DNA of 64,000 nt from Synechococcus sp. CS-1329. GTDB taxonomy: Bacteria; Cyanobacteriota; Cyanobacteriia; PCC-6307; Cyanobiaceae. Positions 59,615-64,000 of this stretch are shown here, one piece after another; within the stretch, counting starts at the first letter, position 1; each line of letters begins with the position of its first letter. Where the stretch lies: positions 1-64,000 of the forward strand of contig NZ_JAHLYS010000032.1 of the NCBI RefSeq assembly GCF_025128055.1. The letters run 5' to 3'. The position numbers and the translations under genes were made by a program. The notes under the pieces were generated by a model. That model was not told where the DNA came from, ran no database searches, and saw only the letters and a program-made list of their open reading frames with translations.

Positions 59615-60370
59615 TCAGGACTTCAGCCAGGCCCAAGCTTCGCCCTCAGCTTCTTCGTCATAAAAACGAATGGCGATTAGCAGTAGTGAACCAACTACCC
59701 CAAACATCTGCTTCATCCAGGCTGGTGCACCCACGACGGCGTATCGCCGTACGTGGGTGATCGCCGAGAGTTTCACCGAAAGCAGTGAGCTGTCCGTCAG
59801 GATTACTGGATCAAAACCAGCAAAGTTCTTGATTCTTGCGAACAGATCAATCGTTTCATTGCGCTCAAATGCAGCCTCAAGCAAGGGAACCACCGCCTCG
59901 ACATCTCGCTCCATGAGGGTGCCATCGATCTCGTAGGCAATCAGAGCGGGACGACCCGTGTCGATGAACTTCAAGCTGGGTTGTGGAGCGGGCTTGGGCG
60001 CGGGTAGCTCCGAGGCGAAGGCAAGAGCCTGGTCGTAGTTCTCTGGGGCGAATGCCTTGATCTCGATCATGGGCATCGCCGTGCGCACCATCGTGGCTAT
60101 GGCAAGCATGAATTGCTTCTCTGAAATGAAGGCCACACGTGACACCTGGCTCAACCTCCTCAGCTGAGCCAACTCGAACTTTGCATCCTCAATCATTGCC
60201 GGGCCTGTGATATCAGCCCAAGAGCTCATGTCCACGACAAGATTGACGCGGTCATTGTCCAGGACTTTCTGCTCGAACGCCCCAGCCAGGACTTTTATAT
60301 CGTTCTGCTCCACCGTTCCCGCAAGGCGCATTGCCAGAACGTGCTGAGGGCTGGCTTCAATGGTGATCAT
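59615..60370 (-). CDS. Tandem SpoIIAA-like (STAS-type) protein
   Basis: 251 residues in two related halves (about 1-118 and 125-251) with the SpoIIAA-like fold: alternating strands and helices, e.g. LAGTVEQNDIKVLAGAFEQKV / NLVVDMSSWADITGPAMIEDAKFELAQL / SRVAFISEKQFM, and LIAYEIDGTLMERDVEAVVPLLEAAFERNETIDLFARIKNF / LSVKLSAITHVRRYAVVGAPAWMKQMF. The family (DUF3478/SpoIIAA-like) often binds small lipids or acts in stress signalling, with no proven enzyme role. It breaks the hyp gene order, is on the opposite strand and is A/T-richer than both neighbours, which suggests insertion. Confidence 0.8.
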   Translation of the reverse strand: MITIEASPQHVLAMRLAGTVEQNDIKVLAGAFEQKVLDNDRVNLVVDMSSWADITGPAMIEDAKFELAQLRRLSQVSRVAFISEKQFMLAIATMVRTAMPMIEIKAFAPENYDQALAFASELPAPKPAPQPSLKFIDTGRPALIAYEIDGTLMERDVEAVVPLLEAAFERNETIDLFARIKNFAGFDPVILTDSSLLSVKLSAITHVRRYAVVGAPAWMKQMFGVVGSLLLIAIRFYDEEAEGEAWAWLKS

Positions 60371-60662
60371 TTTCTGCTCTCCGCATCATTGTGATTATGT
60401 CGAGCAACAACAGTGAACCAAGCGATGGATCGGCGCTGTGCCTACCGCTCCGCTGACGCGAACCTGACTACCCCATCAGGCGGCTTCAGCGGAGCTTACT
60501 ACCATGAAAGCATAGATTCGTGCTCAGTGGCCGCAACAGTTCAAGATTCGATAGAGCGATACGAACTGAGATGAATTGGCGCGGTCACCAGCACAAAAAA
60601 GACGTACTCAATCAGTGAGTTCGACCTCGCATCACTGCGGATGAACAACAACGGGCTGGGGA
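60371..60662. other. A/T-richer gap between the two inserted minus-strand genes
   Basis: No gene is seen. It must contain the promoter of the SpoIIAA-like gene, on the minus strand. Base composition changes back to G/C-rich near 60660. No terminal repeats or target duplication that would define an insertion were recognised. Confidence 0.45.
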
Positions 60663-61193
60663 TCAGCTGCTGCTGCGGAAATGGCGTCGAATCTGGCCCG
60701 GCCAGTCGCGCGGCTGATCGCCAGACCGCTGGCGCAGGCTGAACATCGAGCGGGCCAGGGGACGGCCACCCCTGGCCAGCACCGCCGCCAGGTGAGCGAG
60801 CACCGCGGCGCCGATCACCAGCCAGGCCAGCAGGTGCAGGCCATAGGCCAGATGCTGGAGCTGGCCCTGCCGCAGCCAGTCTTCCTGCATCAACTTGCCT
60901 GTGCCGACGGCCAGCCCCAGCGCCAGCAGGGCAGCGGCGTTGGCTGGCTGGCGCAATCGACGCACACCAAGGCTGAGGCTGTAGAGGCCAAACAGCAGCG
61001 CCAGGGGCCACAGCGCCACGCCGAGGCTGCCGTGCAGATCAATCCAGTCACCGCCCAGCTCGAACGGCAGCCGCCCCCAGCGGCCGTCATAGCGGCTGTA
61101 CACCACCAGACCACTGCCCCAGCAGGCCAGCACCAGCAGGGCCGTGATGCCGTGCAGGCCGCGCAGCAGTGAAGGTTGATAGGGCCGGGCCAT
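60663..61193 (-). CDS. Cytochrome b561-like membrane protein
   Basis: 176 residues from MARPYQPSLLRGLHG; an upstream in-frame start exists. Four hydrophobic helices; the His residues are in helix-like settings (RGLHGITALLVL, DLHGSLGVALW, HLAYGLHLLAWLV, AVLAHLAAVL), as in bis-heme b561/CybB-type proteins. It would pass electrons between a quinone or cytochrome and a partner. It reads away from hypB, with starts 90 bases apart. Presence next to hydrogenase genes invites a redox link with HoxYH, unproven. Confidence 0.72.
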   Translation of the reverse strand: MARPYQPSLLRGLHGITALLVLACWGSGLVVYSRYDGRWGRLPFELGGDWIDLHGSLGVALWPLALLFGLYSLSLGVRRLRQPANAAALLALGLAVGTGKLMQEDWLRQGQLQHLAYGLHLLAWLVIGAAVLAHLAAVLARGGRPLARSMFSLRQRSGDQPRDWPGQIRRHFRSSS

Positions 61194-61282
61194 GGCCGTG
61201 GGAGCAACGACGGAGTCACAATGCACCCCCATCCAAGGGCGTCCTGCGTCTCCAGACTGGAGGCAACGCCACCGGCAGCGCC

Positions 61283-61969
61283 ATGTGCTCCCACTGCTCC
61301 TGCGGTCAGCCCAGCCGCACCCTCCAGCTGCACCACAACCTGCTGGAGCGCAACGACGGCCATGCCGGGCGCAACCGGGAGCGCTTCGCCGCCGCCGGGC
61401 TGCTGGTGGTGAACGTGCTCTCGGGGCCCGGCGCCGGCAAGACCGCCCTTCTGGAGCGCCTCGCCCGCCAGTGGGTCCATGGCCCGGTGGGGGTGATCGT
61501 GGGTGATCTGGCCACCGACAACGACGCCCGCCGCCTGCGCTCCGCCGGCGCCCGCGCCATTCAGATCCAGACCGGTGACCTCTGCCATCTGGAGGCCTCG
61601 CTGGTGGATCGAGCCTTCGATCAGCTCGACACCACGGCCATGCAGCTGCTGCTGATCGAGAACGTCGGCAATCTGGTCTGCCCCACTGCCTTCGACCTGG
61701 GCGAACGCCTCCGCCTGGTGCTGCTCTCGGTCACCGAAGGCGAGGACAAGCCGCTCAAGTACCCGGCCCTGTTCCAGTCGGCCGATGGGGTGGTGATCAA
61801 CAAAATTGACCTGGCTGAAGCCGTGGGCTTCGATCGCCCCCAGGCCCTGGCGGCCATTGCCGGGGTGGCGCCCCAGGCGAGGATTTTTGAACTCTCGGCC
61901 CGCAGCGGCGAGGGGATGGAGCCATTGCTGCACTGGCTGAGCCACCAGCGCCAGCGGACGCCGGTGTGA
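61283..61969 (+). CDS. hypB: Hydrogenase nickel chaperone/GTPase HypB
   Basis: 228 residues from MCSHCSCG. The first residues form the C2-xx-C5-x-C7 nickel site known from E. coli HypB. The G-domain has SGPGAGKT (P-loop), VGDLATDNDARRL, GDLCHLEASLV, ENVGNLVCP and NKIDLAEAVG. No His-rich tail for nickel storage is present. It uses GTP to help put nickel into HoxH. It overlaps hypF (GTGA). Confidence 0.95.
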   Translation: MCSHCSCGQPSRTLQLHHNLLERNDGHAGRNRERFAAAGLLVVNVLSGPGAGKTALLERLARQWVHGPVGVIVGDLATDNDARRLRSAGARAIQIQTGDLCHLEASLVDRAFDQLDTTAMQLLLIENVGNLVCPTAFDLGERLRLVLLSVTEGEDKPLKYPALFQSADGVVINKIDLAEAVGFDRPQALAAIAGVAPQARIFELSARSGEGMEPLLHWLSHQRQRTPV

Positions 61970-64000
61970 TCCGCCGCCAGCGGCTGGAGATCGAGGGGCT
62001 GGTGCAGGGGGTGGGCTTCCGGCCCCTGGTGGCACGGCTGGCACGGGAGCTGGACCTCTCCGGCCAGGTCTGCAACACCGGCGCCGGGGTGCGGCTGGAG
62101 CTGCAGGGCCCCGCTGAGGCCCTCGGCACCCTGCTGCAACGGCTGCAACAGCAGCTGCCCCCCCAGGGCCGCATCGACCGGATCAGCCGCCAGGAGCTGG
62201 CCCTAGAGCAAGGGGCGGCGGGCTTCACCATTCAGCCGGCTCCGGCGCCGGAGCCGGCTGGCAAGGGTGATCCAGTCCCGGTGCGCTGGGCGCTGATCCA
62301 ACCGGATCTGGCCCCCTGTGCCGCCTGCCGCGCCGAGCTGCGCGACCCCAGCGACCGCCGCTGTGGCTACCCCTTCATCAGCTGCGTGAACTGCGGCCCG
62401 CGCTACAGCCTGCTGGGGGCGCTGCCCTTCGAGCGGCAGAACACCAGTCTGGCGGCCTTCCCGCTCTGCTCCGCCTGCCAGGGCGACTACGACGATCCAG
62501 CCAATCGCCGCTGCCACGGCCAGACCATCGCCTGCCCCCGCTGCGGACCGCGGCTGCGCTGGTGGGCCAGGGGCGGCCTCGAGACCCTCAGCGATCCCCG
62601 TGAGCCAGACCCAAGGCGACTCAGCCCCTGCCTGCGGGCGGCGGCGGCGGCGCTGATGGCGGATCAGATCCTTGCCCTCAAGGGCGTCGGTGGCTTCCAG
62701 CTGCTGGCGCGGGCCCGCTCAAAGGCGGCGGTGACGGAGCTGCGGCGGCGCAAGGACCGCCCCGAGAAGCCCCTGGCGCTGATGGTCCCGGGCCTGGCCT
62801 GGGTGCGGCACCACTGCCAGCTGAGTCCGGCGGAAGCCCAGCTGCTGGGATCAGCCGCCGCACCGATCCTGCTGCTGCGCCGCCGAGGGCAGGGGGGAGT
62901 GTGCAGCGCCGTGGCCCCGGCCAACCCCTGGCTAGGGGTGATGCTGCCCAGCAGTCCCCTGCACCTGCTGCTGCTGGAGCTAGTGGGTGAACCCCTCGTG
63001 GCCACCAGCGGCAACCGCAGCGGGAACCCGCTCTGCCACGACGACAGCACCGCCCTGCGCGAACTGGCGGACCTGGCCGATGGCCTCCTACTGCACGACA
63101 GAGCGATCCTCAACCCCGTGGATGACTCCATCGCCCAGGTGGTCTGCGGCGAGCCGATGCTGCTGCGCCACGCCCGTGGCTACGCCCCCAGCGCCGTGGA
63201 GCTGCCGGCCCCCGCCACGGCGGTGGCCATGGGCGGCCAGCTCAAGGGGTCCCTGGCCATCGGCTGGGGCCGGCGGGCCCTGCTCGGCCCCCATCTCGGT
63301 GATCTCAGCACCGAGGCGGGCGAGCGCCACTACCGCCGCAGCCTGGAGGCCGCCCTCGGGCGCCACCGGCTGGATCCCGCCAGCTACGCCGTGGATCTGC
63401 ACCCCGGCTACCGCTCCCAGCAGATCGGCCTGGAGCTGGCTGCGGCCGGCGGTCACGCCGCGCCGCTGGGGGTGCAGCACCACCACGCCCACCTGCTGGC
63501 CTGCCTGGCGGAGCACGGGCTGACACCACCCCAGGTGGGGGCCGCCTGGGACGGGGCCGGCCAGGGCAGCGACGGCACGGTCTGGGGCGGCGAAGTGCTG
63601 CGCCTGGAGCAGGCCGGCTTCAGCGTGGTGGCGCGGCTGCGGCCCTTTCCCCTGCCGGGGGCGGAGCGGGCGATGCGCGAGCCGCGGCGGGCGGCCCTGG
63701 GTCTGCTCTTCGCCGCCGGGGGAGCGGCGGGCCTGGATCAGGCAGCGGGACTGGCGCCGCTGGAGGCCTTCACGGCCGAGCAGCGACTGGTGCTCACGCG
63801 CCTGCTGGAGCGAGGCCTGCAGAGTCCGTGGTGCTCCAGCATCGGTCGCCTGTTCGATGCCGTGGCCTCCCTGCTGGGCCTGCAGCAGCGCTGCAGCTTC
63901 GAAGGCCAGGCGGCCCTGGCCCTCGAGGCCGCCGCCAGCCAGGCCGCCGAGCGCTCCACGGCCCCCAGGCCCTATGTCCTGCCCCTGCTGGACGGAGGGC
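61966..64000 (+). CDS. hypF: Carbamoyltransferase HypF (partial, runs off the right edge)
   Basis: The first 678 codons from GTG at 61966. Order: acylphosphatase-like domain (GLVQGVGFRPLVARLARE), the zinc-finger pair (CAACRAELRDPSDRRCGYPFISCVNCG and CSACQGDYDDPANRRCHG), the YrdC-like domain (KGVGGFQLLARARSKAAVTELRRRKDRPEKPLALMV, ATSGNRSGNPLC) and the start of the Kae1-like domain (GGQLKGSLAIGWGRRALLGPHLGDL, then VGAAWDGAGQGSDGTVWGGEVL). It makes the cyanide ligand precursor from carbamoyl phosphate. No frame break is seen. Confidence 0.95.
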   Translation, partial: MIRRQRLEIEGLVQGVGFRPLVARLARELDLSGQVCNTGAGVRLELQGPAEALGTLLQRLQQQLPPQGRIDRISRQELALEQGAAGFTIQPAPAPEPAGKGDPVPVRWALIQPDLAPCAACRAELRDPSDRRCGYPFISCVNCGPRYSLLGALPFERQNTSLAAFPLCSACQGDYDDPANRRCHGQTIACPRCGPRLRWWARGGLETLSDPREPDPRRLSPCLRAAAAALMADQILALKGVGGFQLLARARSKAAVTELRRRKDRPEKPLALMVPGLAWVRHHCQLSPAEAQLLGSAAAPILLLRRRGQGGVCSAVAPANPWLGVMLPSSPLHLLLLELVGEPLVATSGNRSGNPLCHDDSTALRELADLADGLLLHDRAILNPVDDSIAQVVCGEPMLLRHARGYAPSAVELPAPATAVAMGGQLKGSLAIGWGRRALLGPHLGDLSTEAGERHYRRSLEAALGRHRLDPASYAVDLHPGYRSQQIGLELAAAGGHAAPLGVQHHHAHLLACLAEHGLTPPQVGAAWDGAGQGSDGTVWGGEVLRLEQAGFSVVARLRPFPLPGAERAMREPRRAALGLLFAAGGAAGLDQAAGLAPLEAFTAEQRLVLTRLLERGLQSPWCSSIGRLFDAVASLLGLQQRCSFEGQAALALEAAASQAAERSTAPRPYVLPLLDGG

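Noticed and set aside
60541-61011. 156-residue minus-strand frame ending in LIEYVFFVLVTAPIHLSS
   Set aside because: Most of it is a shadow of the b561-like gene; the hydrophobic ending lies in the gap and is too short to support alone.

Overview
The window looks like chromosomal DNA of a GC-rich picocyanobacterium, most like Cyanobium or a freshwater/brackish Synechococcus. Chlorophyll synthase, the cytochrome b6f-associated small protein PetP, a phylloquinone-type MenG, the bidirectional Hox hydrogenase, an acyl-lipid desaturase and a Nif11-like peptide all point to a cyanobacterium. Codon use is strongly G/C biased apart from a few more A/T-rich patches (about 520-1080, 18.0-21.5 kb, 59.6-60.6 kb), which look like accessory insertions.

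Layout. 1-4.1 kb is a degraded accessory zone: a PAS protein at the left edge, an A/T-rich stretch with a possible gene remnant, a carotenoid-type glycosyltransferase, and an IS256-family element abutting the first 63 codons of a type I restriction methyltransferase gene. 4.2-11.4 kb carries pdxH and then a compact sulfide/persulfide module: exported rhodanese, unknown exported protein, sulfide:quinone oxidoreductase, persulfide dioxygenase-rhodanese fusion, membrane rhodanese, TauE/SafE exporter, OsmC-like protein, a small membrane methyltransferase and an ArsR-type repressor. 11.5-17.6 kb has a PhoX phosphatase, a Nif11-like peptide, a membrane protein, a K+/H+ antiporter and a YbaY/NlpE-like protein. 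17.8-21.6 kb has tRNA-Ser and an A/T-richer block with a DUF302 protein and a P3A proton ATPase, separated by a perfect 20-bp hairpin.

21.5-33.9 kb is core metabolism: comEC, an unlisted 59-residue gene, glyQ and menG on the minus strand, then hisF, petP-chlG-PBP1, rsmB with an alkyltransferase-like gene, a lipoprotein protease and trmH. 34.7-41.1 kb holds a type IV pilin, a peptide-type ABC permease, a tail-to-tail overlapping response regulator and histidine kinase, a four-gene minor-pseudopilin operon and an orphan VapB antitoxin. 41.1-53.8 kb is housekeeping: lepA, nfu, serS, rseP, nth, rpsN, pnp, cysQ, rsmI, tRNA-Arg and a desaturase.

53.9-64 kb encodes hoxEFUYH-hoxW-hypA, then an inverted two-gene insert (a tandem SpoIIAA-like protein and a cytochrome b561-like protein), then hypB and hypF, which runs off the right edge. 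HoxEFU form the diaphorase, HoxYH the NiFe hydrogenase, HoxW the C-terminal maturation protease, and HypA/B/F supply nickel and the cyanide ligands.
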